Translations under genes and position numbers: made by a program
Shown here: positions 8,651 to 16,535 of the stretch, one piece after another
Layout of the letters: each line of letters starts with the position of its first letter
Numbering within the stretch: the first letter of the stretch is position 1
DNA from: Ga0074130 sp035565355
Lineage (GTDB): Bacteria; Pseudomonadota; Gammaproteobacteria; Burkholderiales; Rhodocyclaceae
Direction of reading: 5' to 3'
DNA length: 21,528 nucleotides
NCBI GenBank assembly: GCA_035565355.1
Contig: DATMSM010000007.1
Span: 1 to 21,528, forward strand
Notes under the pieces: generated by a model
Seen by the model: only the letters and a program-made list of their open reading frames with translations
What the model was told of the DNA's origin: nothing
Databases searched by the model: none

Positions 8651-9415
8651 CTAGATGGGTATTCTCAACGCCACACGCGTATTCACAATAGTCTGTTCGG
8701 ACACTTCGGCCACGCTGATGCCGCGCAGCTCGGCCAACACAGCGGCAATGCGCGGCAGTTCGGCCGGCTCGTTGCGGCCCTGATTGCCCAGCCACTCGGG
8801 CGGAATATCGGGAGAGTCGGTTTCCAGCACGATGCTGTCCAGCGGCAGGGTCGCCGCCAGCTCGCGTATCTTGAGCGCCCTGCCCCATGTCATGGCGCCG
8901 CCGAAGCCGAGCTTGAAGCCGAGCTTGATGAACGCATCGGCTTGCTGGCGACTGCCGTTGAAGGCATGAGCAATGCCGCCGCAGGGCTTGTACTTGCGCA
9001 GTTCGCGCAGGATCTGGTCGACGGACTTGCGTACATGCAGGATCACCGGCAGATCGAACTCACGCGCAATCTTGAGCTGCTCGACAAAAAAATGCGTCTG
9101 TTTGTCCACGTCGGGATCGGGAATGAAATTGTCGAGACCGATTTCACCCACGGCCACTGCCTGTTCGCGCTGCAGCGTTACGCGCAAGGCCTGCAGATCG
9201 CCCTCCTCCGCACGCGCTACGAACAGGGGGTGAATCCCATAGGCGGGATAACAACCCGCATAGTCGCGGCACAGCGAAGCAACCGCACCGAAGTTGGCGC
9301 GCTCGACGGCGGGAACAACCATGCCCTGCACACCGGCCGCCAGCGCACGCGCATGGGCCGCATCACGATCATGGTCGAATTCCGCAGCGTCGAAATGGCA
9401 GTGGCTATCGATCAT
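8651..9415 (-). CDS. tatD: TatD-family metal-dependent hydrolase
   Basis: A 254-residue TIM-barrel hydrolase. The metal ligands typical of TatD are visible: His5 and His7 (IDSHCHFD), Glu91 (VGEIGLD), His127 (PVILHVRK), His150 (GIAHAFNG) and Asp200 (ETDSPDIPP). Family members act as 3'-5' DNA/RNA exonucleases linked to repair and RNA quality control. The sequence resembles the YjjV/TatD group; the exact orthologue cannot be fixed without alignment, so the symbol is a family-level label. It is divergent from the 9477 gene across a 61-bp gap. Downstream lies a decayed transporter gene. Confidence 0.88.
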   Translation of the reverse strand: MIDSHCHFDAAEFDHDRDAAHARALAAGVQGMVVPAVERANFGAVASLCRDYAGCYPAYGIHPLFVARAEEGDLQALRVTLQREQAVAVGEIGLDNFIPDPDVDKQTHFFVEQLKIAREFDLPVILHVRKSVDQILRELRKYKPCGGIAHAFNGSRQQADAFIKLGFKLGFGGAMTWGRALKIRELAATLPLDSIVLETDSPDIPPEWLGNQGRNEPAELPRIAAVLAELRGISVAEVSEQTIVNTRVALRIPI

Positions 9416-9476
9416 CGTTGCAGACTTTCAATACGTGTCACAAGAGTGAAACAGCAAACGTTTATCGTACGCGTTT

Positions 9477-10139
9477 ATGAAGGTGGAAAGCAGCTTGCAA
9501 GCAGACTGGGTTCTGGAGCGTACGGATATTGGTCAAGCAGAGATCGCCACGCGTGCGCTCAAGCTGCCGATGAGCGCGCGCGCCGTACTGCTGATGGTGG
9601 ACGGGAAATCCGAGCTTACGCAATTGCAACGCAAGATGGCTGGCCTGCCTGACGGCATGAGCATTCTCATCTCTCTGTTCAACAATGGCCTGATCCGGCA
9701 GCGCCACTTCAGCAGCGATTCGGTCTCACGCACTATCGTCAGCCAGGTTCAGGACAGCGCCCGTCTGGCCGAGAAAACATTGCAGCAGGTCGCGCAGGAA
9801 AGCGCCCGCGTCAGCGCAGTGGCGCAAGCGGCCAAGCCATCGCCCGCCCCGCTACCCTTCCTTAGGACGGCAGCGCCGGTGGGCAAGCAAAGGCGCTCGC
9901 TGGCACTGGCGCGGCTCTACCTGCTGGACCAGATGGAACGCATGTTCGGCCCGCGCAGCGAGGCCGTGCGCAATCTGGTCCGCACGGCGACGACACGCGA
10001 AGAATTGTTGATTGTCTTCGCCGACTGTCGTGAAATTCTGGAAGAAACGACGGGGCCCGAGCGGACGCGACGTATCACCGACGAGTTCCACGACCTGTTG
10101 CCCGAATCGTCCCTGGCCGGCCCCGCGCCCAGCAACTGA
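9477..10139 (+). CDS. Uncharacterised 220-residue protein
   Basis: I do not recognise a named family. Residues 1-75 (ending SLFNNGLIRQRHF) look like a small winged-helix-like or helix-strand module around ARAVLLMVDGKSELTQLQ. A central segment (about 80-135) is helical, then Ala/Pro-rich and linker-like. The C-terminal part (about 137-205), LARLYLLDQMERMFG onward, is predicted to be helical with many charged residues. There is no signal peptide, membrane helix or Cys pair. No Shine-Dalgarno is evident before the ATG, so the start is less certain, but codon usage and GC match the neighbours. It faces iscX, and the two stop codons abut with zero bases between them. A regulatory or adaptor role is possible, but unsupported. 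Confidence 0.7.
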   Translation: MKVESSLQADWVLERTDIGQAEIATRALKLPMSARAVLLMVDGKSELTQLQRKMAGLPDGMSILISLFNNGLIRQRHFSSDSVSRTIVSQVQDSARLAEKTLQQVAQESARVSAVAQAAKPSPAPLPFLRTAAPVGKQRRSLALARLYLLDQMERMFGPRSEAVRNLVRTATTREELLIVFADCREILEETTGPERTRRITDEFHDLLPESSLAGPAPSN

Positions 10140-10334
10140 TCAGGAAACTTCCTCGATCCAGGCACCCTGGATCGCTTCGAGGATTTTCTCGCCGCAACGG
10201 CTCTTGTCATCCTCGAAACCCGGCAGCGCCATGGTCCAGTTCATCAGGTCGACAAAGTTGATCTTGGTCGGATCGACGTCGGGATGGGCTTCGGACAGTT
10301 CGATTGCAATGTCCAGGGTATCGGTCCACTTCAT
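10140..10334 (-). CDS. iscX: Fe-S assembly protein IscX
   Basis: A 64-residue acidic protein, MKWTDTLDIAIELSEAHPDV and onward, with the conserved IscX features: DPTKINFVDLMNW, the DD pair, and C-terminal ILEAIQGAWIEE. IscX binds IscS and iron and tunes cysteine desulfurase activity in ISC assembly. The start at 10334 is preceded by GGAGG four bases upstream; a longer upstream extension of the frame runs into repeat-rich intergenic DNA and is rejected. It is the last isc gene, separated from fdx by 177 bp containing several inverted repeats. Its stop is adjacent to the stop of the convergent gene. Confidence 0.93.
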   Translation of the reverse strand: MKWTDTLDIAIELSEAHPDVDPTKINFVDLMNWTMALPGFEDDKSRCGEKILEAIQGAWIEEVS

Positions 10335-10354
10335 ACAGCCTCCATATTGATCAA

Positions 10355-10500
10355 GCGTAGTCTCGCCGCTGGGCCGCCCCAAGGCGAGACGGAAAGTTCG
10401 CGGAGCGAACACCCGCCCCGGCCATGCCACGAAGAACCCCATACCTGGGAGCAGCACAGCTGCGAACCGCAGTCACCCCCTTTCTCCGGAAAGGGGGCTG
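10355..10500. repeat. Cluster of inverted repeats in the fdx-iscX gap
   Basis: Four perfect stems occur in tandem: GTCTCGCC/GGCGAGAC (10360-10367 with 10383-10390); GTTCGC/GCGAAC (10396-10401 with 10405-10410); CTGCG/CGCAG (10460-10464 with 10468-10472); and CCCCCTTTC/GAAAGGGGG (10476-10484 with 10489-10497, 4-nt loop). None is followed by a T-tract. The GC-rich, stem-dense character resembles dispersed intergenic (REP-like) elements of betaproteobacteria. Whether it is repeated elsewhere in this genome cannot be seen from one window. Confidence 0.5.
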
Positions 10501-10511
10501 GGGGGATAGGC

Positions 10512-10859
10512 TCACTTCTTCGTGTGTCCTTCCTTGGCCATGTTGATGGTGTATTTGGGAATTTCGACGACCAGCGGTGTCTCGTTCAGGATCACCTGGC
10601 AGGACAAACGCGAATTCGGCTCCAGACCCCAGGCCTTATCGAGCAGGTCGTCCTCCAGCTCCTCGCTGGGCTCCAACGCCTTGAAACCTTCGCGCACGAT
10701 GACGTGGCAGGTCGTACAGGCGCAGGACTTCTCGCAGGCGTGCTCGATGTCGATGTCGTTTTCGAGCAGCGCATCGCATAGGCTGGTACCCGGCGCAGCT
10801 TCGATCACCGCGCCATCGGGGCACAATTCAACATGGGGCAAAACGACGATTTGGGTCAT
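10512..10859 (-). CDS. fdx: ISC-type [2Fe-2S] ferredoxin
   Basis: A 115-residue adrenodoxin-like ferredoxin. The cluster ligands are Cys42, Cys48 and Cys51 in ACEKSCACTTC plus Cys87 in RLSCQ; the additional conserved Cys46 of ISC ferredoxins is also present. It donates electrons to IscS/IscU during cluster assembly. The start ATG overlaps the hscA TGA (ATGA, 10856-10859), so the two are translationally coupled. Length and motifs match the family throughout; nothing is missing. Confidence 0.96.
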   Translation of the reverse strand: MTQIVVLPHVELCPDGAVIEAAPGTSLCDALLENDIDIEHACEKSCACTTCHVIVREGFKALEPSEELEDDLLDKAWGLEPNSRLSCQVILNETPLVVEIPKYTINMAKEGHTKK

Positions 10860-12721
10860 AGGTCCAGTTCTTCCAGTTTCTTGCCGGCCAGGGCGCGCTT
10901 GACGCTCTGATCCATGCGGCGGGCGGCGAAATCTTCCGTGGTATGGGATAGCTGATGCACGGCAGCATCGATGGCGGACTTGTCCTCGCCTTCGATCACG
11001 GCCTTGAGTTTTACAATGTCGGCATCGATACGCTGGCGTTCCGCCGCTTCGAGCAGATGCGCATCCTCGCGCAGGGCTGCGTCTATGGCTTCAAGCAGAC
11101 GCTGCGCGTCGACCTGCACCTCGCGCAGGGCGCGCCGCTTTACATCGCTGGCAGCATGGCTGAAACCGTCCTTGAGCATGCCGGCGATCTCGTCGTCGGA
11201 AAGGCCGTAGGAAGGCTTGACCTCGACACGCGCTTCTTTTCCGCTGGTCTGCTCACGTGCACTGACCGACAGCAGGCCATCGGCATCGACCTGGAAAGTG
11301 ACACGGATGCGGGCGGCACCAGCCACCATAGCCGGCATGTCGCGCAGTTCAAAACGTGCCAGGGAGCGGCAGTCGCTGACGAGCTCACGCTCGCCCTGGA
11401 CGACATGGATGGCCATCGCAGTCTGCCCGTCCTTGTAGGTAGTGAACTCCTGGGCGCGGGCAACCGGAATCGTGGAGTTGCGGGGAATGATCTTCTCGAC
11501 CAGTCCGCCCATGGTTTCCAGGCCCAGCGACAGCGGAATCACGTCGAGCAGCAGCCAATCGTCGCCCGGCGCGCGATTGCCGGCCAGCAGATTGGCCTGG
11601 GTCGCCGCACCCAGCGTCACGACCTTGTCCGGATCGAGATTATTGAGCGGCTCCTGGCCGAAGAAATCGCCGATGGCTTTCTGAATCTGCGGCATGCGCG
11701 TGGAACCACCGACCATGACCACACCCTTGACCTCTTCCGGCGTCAGGCCGGCATCGCGCAAGGCCTTACGCGTCGGCGCAATGGTCTTTTGCACCAGGGT
11801 GCGGGTGATCTCGGTAAAGGTCTCGCTGGTCAGCGCCACATCGACATATTCGCCGCTGGACAGACGCACCGTGATCGGCGCCTCGCCGTGGTTGGTCAGG
11901 TATTCCTTGGCCTCGCGCGCCTTGGTCAGCAGCAGGCGGGAGTCACCGGCCGACAGCGGCGCCAGCTTGGCCTGTTCGATGATCCAGCAGAACACGCGCT
12001 GGTCGAAATCGTCACCGCCGAGCGCGGAATCACCACCCGTGGCGAGCACCTCGAAAATGCCGCGCGACAGGCGCAGGATGGAAATATCGAAGGTGCCGCC
12101 GCCGAGATCGTAGACGGCGTAAATGCCCTCGGAGGCATTGTCGAGACCGTAGGCAATCGCCGCAGCGGTCGGCTCGTTGAGCAGGCGCAGCACATTCAGG
12201 CCGGCCAGGGTGGCGGCATCCTTGGTGGCCTGGCGCTGTGCATCGTCGAAATAGGCCGGCACAGTGATGACAGCGCCGGTGATTTCGCCGCCCAGTGAGG
12301 CCTCGGCGCGCTCACGCAGCGCCTTGAGGATCTCGGCCGACACTTCGACCGGCGACTTCACGCCTTGCACGGTCTTGATCTTGACCATGCCGCCTTCGTC
12401 CACGAAGTCGTAGGGCATGGACTCGATATGCGCGATGTCATTGCGGCCGCGCCCCATGAAGCGCTTGGCCGAGATGACGGTGTTCTTGGGATCTTCCGAC
12501 TGCTTGAGCTGGGCTTCGTAGCCGACCACGGTCTTGTCGGCCTTGTAGCGAACCACCGACGGCAGCAACGAGCGGCCCTGCTCGTCCTTGAGCACGACGG
12601 CCATGCCGCTGCGCACCGTGGCGACGAGGGAATTGGTGGTACCGAGGTCGATGCCGATCGCCAGCCGGTGCTGGTGAGGAGCGGTCGATTCGCCCGGTTC
12701 TGAAATCTGGAGTAGTGCCAT
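10856..12721 (-). CDS. hscA: Hsp70-type Fe-S chaperone HscA
   Basis: A 621-residue specialised Hsp70. The nucleotide-binding domain shows IGIDLGTTNS (22-31), the VPAYFDDAQRQATKDAA segment (154-170), LNEPTAAAIAYG (181-192) and YDLGGGTFD (204-212). The substrate-binding domain follows from about residue 395, with a helical lid at the C-terminus. HscA binds the LPPVK motif of IscU and, stimulated by HscB, drives cluster transfer to acceptors. Placement between hscB and fdx distinguishes it from DnaK. It lies 21 bp after hscB, with only a weak A-rich ribosome site (AAAGAAT), and overlaps fdx by 4 bp. Confidence 0.96.
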   Translation of the reverse strand: MALLQISEPGESTAPHQHRLAIGIDLGTTNSLVATVRSGMAVVLKDEQGRSLLPSVVRYKADKTVVGYEAQLKQSEDPKNTVISAKRFMGRGRNDIAHIESMPYDFVDEGGMVKIKTVQGVKSPVEVSAEILKALRERAEASLGGEITGAVITVPAYFDDAQRQATKDAATLAGLNVLRLLNEPTAAAIAYGLDNASEGIYAVYDLGGGTFDISILRLSRGIFEVLATGGDSALGGDDFDQRVFCWIIEQAKLAPLSAGDSRLLLTKAREAKEYLTNHGEAPITVRLSSGEYVDVALTSETFTEITRTLVQKTIAPTRKALRDAGLTPEEVKGVVMVGGSTRMPQIQKAIGDFFGQEPLNNLDPDKVVTLGAATQANLLAGNRAPGDDWLLLDVIPLSLGLETMGGLVEKIIPRNSTIPVARAQEFTTYKDGQTAMAIHVVQGERELVSDCRSLARFELRDMPAMVAGAARIRVTFQVDADGLLSVSAREQTSGKEARVEVKPSYGLSDDEIAGMLKDGFSHAASDVKRRALREVQVDAQRLLEAIDAALREDAHLLEAAERQRIDADIVKLKAVIEGEDKSAIDAAVHQLSHTTEDFAARRMDQSVKRALAGKKLEELDL

Positions 12722-12742
12722 ATTCTTTTTATGCGTGGACGC

Positions 12743-13279
12743 TCAGGCGGTTTCTATGGTCTCGATCGCGTCTTCGATTTCGTGCAAGAGTTTTTCCTTG
12801 AACAGCAAACGGCGCACGGTCTGGGCAGCAGCCTCATTGGCGCCGGCATCGAGCTCCTGCCCGACGGTCGCATACTCGGCCTTGATTTCCTTGCGCATGT
12901 CGTGCTGCAGCTCTTCGAGCGCATCGAGATCATGTTCGCTACGCGCTTCGGCAACCACTTCGCGGCACTCGAGCTGCTGCACCAGGAACTCCATGGGCAT
13001 GGCGGTATTGCGCTCGACCTGAGGATCGACACCGCGCAGAGCCAACATGTACTGCGCACGCTTGAGCGGCGACTTCAGCGTCTGATACGCCTCGTTGGCA
13101 TGTGTCGCCCACTGCATGGCGACGCGTTGCTCGGCCGTCGACAGATGCGCATGCTTGTCCGGATGCACACGTGTCTGGACCTCACGGTAGCGCTGGTCCA
13201 GCGCTACCGTGTCCAGCGAAAAAACGGGTGCAAGCTCGAATAGCGCGAAGTGATCGCGCGTCAGGTCGAAATCAGCCAC
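12743..13279 (-). CDS. hscB: J-domain co-chaperone HscB
   Basis: A 178-residue co-chaperone. The N-terminal J domain carries the HPDK motif at 39-42, and the C-terminal three-helix domain (from about residue 90) is the IscU-binding part. HscB delivers IscU to HscA and stimulates its ATPase. The start appears to be GTG (GTGGCTGAT) 18 bp after iscA, without an obvious Shine-Dalgarno, so coupling to iscA translation is likely. The coding sequence contains a striking 29-bp palindrome across codons 23-33 (see the separate repeat entry). Confidence 0.94.
   Translation of the reverse strand: MADFDLTRDHFALFELAPVFSLDTVALDQRYREVQTRVHPDKHAHLSTAEQRVAMQWATHANEAYQTLKSPLKRAQYMLALRGVDPQVERNTAMPMEFLVQQLECREVVAEARSEHDLDALEELQHDMRKEIKAEYATVGQELDAGANEAAAQTVRRLLFKEKLLHEIEDAIETIETA
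13183..13211. repeat. 29-bp palindrome within hscB coding sequence
   Basis: CACGGTAGCGCTGG (13183-13196) and CCAGCGCTACCGTG (13198-13211) are perfect 14-bp arms around one base. In mRNA this would fold into a very stable hairpin covering nucleotides 69-97 of the hscB reading frame, in the J domain before HPDK. The encoded residues (VALDQRYR) look normal for an HscB. Confidence 0.75.
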
Positions 13280-13297
13280 TGTCGGTCCCGGCGAAGA

Positions 13298-13627
13298 TCA
13301 GGCCTTGACGTTGAAGCTCTCGCCGCAGCCGCACTCGTCCTGCACATTCGGATTGTTGAACTTGAAGCCTTCGTTCAAACCTTCCTTGGTGTAGTCGAGC
13401 TCGGTGCCATCGATATAAGGCAGGCTCTTCGGATCGACCAGCACCTTCATGCCGTGGCTTTCGAAGATGATGTCTTCGTCGTTGGCCGTATCGGCAAACT
13501 CCAGTTTGTACGCCATACCGGAACAACCCGAGGTACGCACCGCCAGGCGCAAACCGTACCCTCTGCCGCGCTTGGCAATGAAGTTGGCAACGTGCTTGGC
13601 GGCGCTTTCCGAAAGTGTGACTGCCAT
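13298..13627 (-). CDS. iscA: A-type Fe-S carrier IscA
   Basis: A 109-residue A-type carrier, MAVTLSESAAKHVANFIAKR and onward, with the three conserved cluster-binding cysteines: Cys35 (SGCSGMAY) and Cys99/Cys101 (CGCGESF). It receives clusters from IscU and passes them, chiefly as [4Fe-4S], to apo-proteins. The start is set by AAGGAG about 7 nt upstream of 13627. A longer open frame continues upstream through the iscU gene in another frame and is spurious. Slightly closer to IscA than to ErpA by context: it sits between iscU and hscB. Confidence 0.95.
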   Translation of the reverse strand: MAVTLSESAAKHVANFIAKRGRGYGLRLAVRTSGCSGMAYKLEFADTANDEDIIFESHGMKVLVDPKSLPYIDGTELDYTKEGLNEGFKFNNPNVQDECGCGESFNVKA

Positions 13628-13661
13628 ATCGAACTCCTTGTCTGTACCTAACGCTGCGTGC

Positions 13662-14045
13662 TTAAGCGTCGTGCTTGGCCTTGTAGTCGGCCACGGCTGC
13701 CTTGATCGCGTCTTCGGCGAGGATGGAGCAGTGAATCTTGACCGGCGGCAGGGCCAGCTCTTCGGCGATCTTGGTGTTCTTGATCTCCAGCGCCTCGTCC
13801 AGCGTCTTGCCCTTGACCCACTCGGTGACGAGCGAGCTGGAAGCAATGGCCGAACCGCAGCCGTAGGTCTTGAACTTCGCGTCTTCGATGATGCCGTCCT
13901 TGCTTACCTTGATCTGCAGCTTCATAACGTCGCCGCAAGCCGGCGCGCCGACCATGCCGGTGCCTACTTCGCTGTCGTCCTTGGCAAAGCTGCCGACGTT
14001 GCGCGGATTTTCGTAGTGGTCGATGACTTTTTCGCTATAGGCCAT
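13662..14045 (-). CDS. iscU: Fe-S cluster scaffold IscU
   Basis: A 127-residue scaffold protein. The cluster and iron ligands are all present: Cys37, Asp39, Cys63, His105 and Cys106. The HscA recognition motif LPPVK lies at 99-103. IscU accepts persulfide sulfur from IscS and iron, assembles a [2Fe-2S] cluster, and releases it through HscA/HscB. A good GAAGGAG lies about 8 nt before the ATG. Spacing is 57 bp after iscS and 34 bp before iscA. The length is exactly that of the ISC (not NifU) type. Confidence 0.97.
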   Translation of the reverse strand: MAYSEKVIDHYENPRNVGSFAKDDSEVGTGMVGAPACGDVMKLQIKVSKDGIIEDAKFKTYGCGSAIASSSLVTEWVKGKTLDEALEIKNTKIAEELALPPVKIHCSILAEDAIKAAVADYKAKHDA

Positions 14046-14102
14046 TTTGTGTCTCCTTCTTATCAGCTCCCAGCCTGAAAGCTGGGACGGGGTATTGCTT
14101 GT

Positions 14103-15314
14103 TTAGTGAGCTGCCCATTGGACAGTGCTGAGATCAATGCCGTCCTTGAACATCTCCCACAGCGGCGACAGTTCGCGTAGCTTGTCGATCTTGCCCTGCA
14201 GCAGCTTGATGGCGTAATCGACATCCTCTTCGGTGGTGAAGCGACCGATGGAGAAGCGGATTGAGCTGTGCGCCAGTTCGTCGGAACGCCCCAGTGCACG
14301 CAGCACATAGGACGGCTCCAGACTGGCCGAGGTACAGGCCGAACCCGACGACACGGCCAGATCCTTGATCGCCATGATCAAGGACTCGCCTTCGACGAAG
14401 TTGAAGCTGATGTTGAGGTTGTGCGGCACACGTTGATCCATGTCGCCGTTCACATAGGTTTCTTCGATGGTCTGCAGACCCTTGAGCAGGCGGTCACGCA
14501 GCATGCGGATACGCTCGTTCTCGGTCGCCATCTCTTGCTTGGCGATGCGGAAGGCTTCACCCATGCCGACGATCTGGTGCGTAGCCAGGGTGCCCGAGCG
14601 CAGGCCGCGCTCGTGGCCACCGCCGTGCATCTGGGCTTCCAGACGAATACGCGGCTTGCGACGCACGTACAGCGCGCCGATGCCCTTGGGGCCGTAGGTC
14701 TTGTGTGCCGAGAAGGACATCAGGTCGACCTTCAATTGCTCGAGATCAATGGGCATCTTGCCGGTGGCTTGGGCAGCGTCCACGTGGAAGATGATGCCCT
14801 TCTCGCGGCACAGCTCGCCGATTTCGGCGATCGGCTGAATCACGCCGATTTCGTTGTTCACGGCCATGACTGAAACCAGCACGGTGTCGGGACGCAGCGC
14901 CGCCTTGAGCTGATCCAGAGTGATCAGACCGTTCGGCAGCGGATCGAGATAGGTCGCCTCAAAACCGTCGCGCTCAAGTTCGCGGAAGGGGTCGAGCACA
15001 GCCTTGTGCTCGGTCGAAACGGTGATGATGTGCTTGCCCTTGGTGCCCGCATAGAAATTCGCGGCGCCCTTGATGGCGAGGTTGTTCGATTCGGTCGCAC
15101 CCGAGGTGAAGATGATGTCCTTGGGGTCGGCTCCGACCAGATCAGCCACATGCTGACGCGCCTCTTCCACAGCCTTTTCGGCATCCCAGCCGAAGGCATG
15201 CGAGCGCGATGCGGGATTACCGAACATCGTGGTCAGGTAGGGAATCATCTTCTCGGCGACGCGCGGATCAACCGGTGTCGTTGCCGAGTAGTCCAGGTAG
15301 ATGGGTAGTTTCAT
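14103..15314 (-). CDS. iscS: Cysteine desulfurase IscS
   Basis: A 403-residue PLP enzyme of the group I desulfurases. It has His103 (STEHKAVLDP), the PLP lysine Lys205 (SFSAHKTYGPKG) and the persulfide-forming Cys327 in the mobile loop SSGSACTSASLEPSYVL. Numbering is one residue short of E. coli IscS, and the C-terminus (LSPLWEMFKDGIDLSTVQWA) is the IscS type that contacts IscU. It converts cysteine to alanine plus a bound persulfide, used for Fe-S clusters and sulfur-modified tRNAs. An AGGAG lies about 10 nt upstream. It follows a second desulfurase gene by 49 bp. Confidence 0.97.
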   Translation of the reverse strand: MKLPIYLDYSATTPVDPRVAEKMIPYLTTMFGNPASRSHAFGWDAEKAVEEARQHVADLVGADPKDIIFTSGATESNNLAIKGAANFYAGTKGKHIITVSTEHKAVLDPFRELERDGFEATYLDPLPNGLITLDQLKAALRPDTVLVSVMAVNNEIGVIQPIAEIGELCREKGIIFHVDAAQATGKMPIDLEQLKVDLMSFSAHKTYGPKGIGALYVRRKPRIRLEAQMHGGGHERGLRSGTLATHQIVGMGEAFRIAKQEMATENERIRMLRDRLLKGLQTIEETYVNGDMDQRVPHNLNISFNFVEGESLIMAIKDLAVSSGSACTSASLEPSYVLRALGRSDELAHSSIRFSIGRFTTEEDVDYAIKLLQGKIDKLRELSPLWEMFKDGIDLSTVQWAAH

Positions 15315-15363
15315 TTATTTGTTCTCCTGTGGCTTCTCGCCTAATCAATCTTGCAGTCTGTTT

Positions 15364-16527
15364 CTATGTAACTAAGGCGGTCAGCCCTTTCAGTTGCACA
15401 ACCATCCCGTCGAGAGCGACGAGAAAATCCTTGACCTGCTGCGGCATGCTTGCCGCCCCCAGGCTGATGCGTACTGCCCCGCGCGCGATTTCGCCTTCCA
15501 CGCCCATGGCCAGCAATACATGCGAAGGCTCCGGGTTGGCACTGGAGCATGCGGCCCCGCTCGCCACCGCAAAACCAACGCGATCCAGCTTGCCCACCAG
15601 CGTTTCCCCGTCGATGCCGGGGATGCTGAAATACACCGTGTTCGGCAGTCGCTGCGGCGCGTCGGCGCCGAAGATGCATGCGCCCTGCTGCACCAGTCCC
15701 TGCTCCAGCACATCGCGCAAGGCGCGCAGGCGCTGCGGCTCACTGTCGAGGCGCTGCACGGCGATCTGACACGCCACACCGAAGCCGACGATGGCGGCGA
15801 CATTCTCGGTGCCCGAACGCAGGCCGCGCTCATGGCCACCGCCTGAGATCAACGGCGCAATTTCCACGCGCTTGTCGACGACCAGCGCTGCGGCACCCTT
15901 CGGCCCGCCAATCTTGTGCGCCGACACGGTAAGCCCATGCACGCCCGCGGCATTCAACGTGCGGAAGTCGAGCGGAATCTTGCCCAGCGCCTGGACCGCA
16001 TCGCTGTGGAACCAGGCACGCGTGAATCTGGCCTGTTCGGCCAATGCGGCCACGTCCTGCAGCACGCCGGTTTCATTGTTGGCACGCATCACGGAAATCA
16101 ACTTGGGCGAATGCGCCAAAGCATCAGCGTAGTCAGCCGCCTCAATACGACCGGCCGCATCCACGGCAATCTCATGCATCGCCCATCCCTGCCGACGCTT
16201 GAGCTCTTTCGCAGGCTCGCGCACGCAGGGATGCTCGATGGATGAAATCGCGACCAGGCCCGGCTTCAAATTGGCCGCCGCGCCCTTGATGAAAAGATTG
16301 TTGGCCTCGGAGCCGCCGCTGGTAAACACCACCTCAGTCGGGTGCGCGCCGACGGCGTGCGCCACCTGCTGACGGGCTTCGTCTATGGCCTTGCGCGCAG
16401 CGCGGCCGTATTCATGGCGGCTCGACGCATTGCCGTACTGCTGCCGCAAATACGGCAGCATGGCATCCAGCACCGCGGGTTCCAGCGGTGTGGTGGCGTT
16501 GTAGTCGAGGTAGGCCGGGGCGAACAT
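15364..16527 (-). CDS. Second cysteine desulfurase (NifS/IscS-like)
   Basis: A 387-residue group I desulfurase paralogue. It keeps His99 (SSIEHPCVREP), the PLP lysine Lys205 (SAHKIGGPKG) and active Cys327 (SGAACSSANPEPSHVL). It lacks the C-terminal IscU-docking tail seen in IscS, ending instead in VALDGMVVQLKGLTALVT. It starts only 8 bp after iscR and has no clear ribosome site, suggesting coupling to iscR. It is clearly diverged from the neighbouring iscS and not a recent tandem copy. It could supply sulfur to another acceptor or be a NifS-type enzyme; no nif genes are visible here. All catalytic residues look intact. Confidence 0.9.
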   Translation of the reverse strand: MFAPAYLDYNATTPLEPAVLDAMLPYLRQQYGNASSRHEYGRAARKAIDEARQQVAHAVGAHPTEVVFTSGGSEANNLFIKGAAANLKPGLVAISSIEHPCVREPAKELKRRQGWAMHEIAVDAAGRIEAADYADALAHSPKLISVMRANNETGVLQDVAALAEQARFTRAWFHSDAVQALGKIPLDFRTLNAAGVHGLTVSAHKIGGPKGAAALVVDKRVEIAPLISGGGHERGLRSGTENVAAIVGFGVACQIAVQRLDSEPQRLRALRDVLEQGLVQQGACIFGADAPQRLPNTVYFSIPGIDGETLVGKLDRVGFAVASGAACSSANPEPSHVLLAMGVEGEIARGAVRISLGAASMPQQVKDFLVALDGMVVQLKGLTALVT

Positions 16528-16535
16528 GAGGATAC

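Noticed and set aside
10955..12298. Long plus-strand open frame opposite hscA
   Set aside because: Shadow of hscA codons; no family resemblance, and hscA is unambiguous on the other strand.
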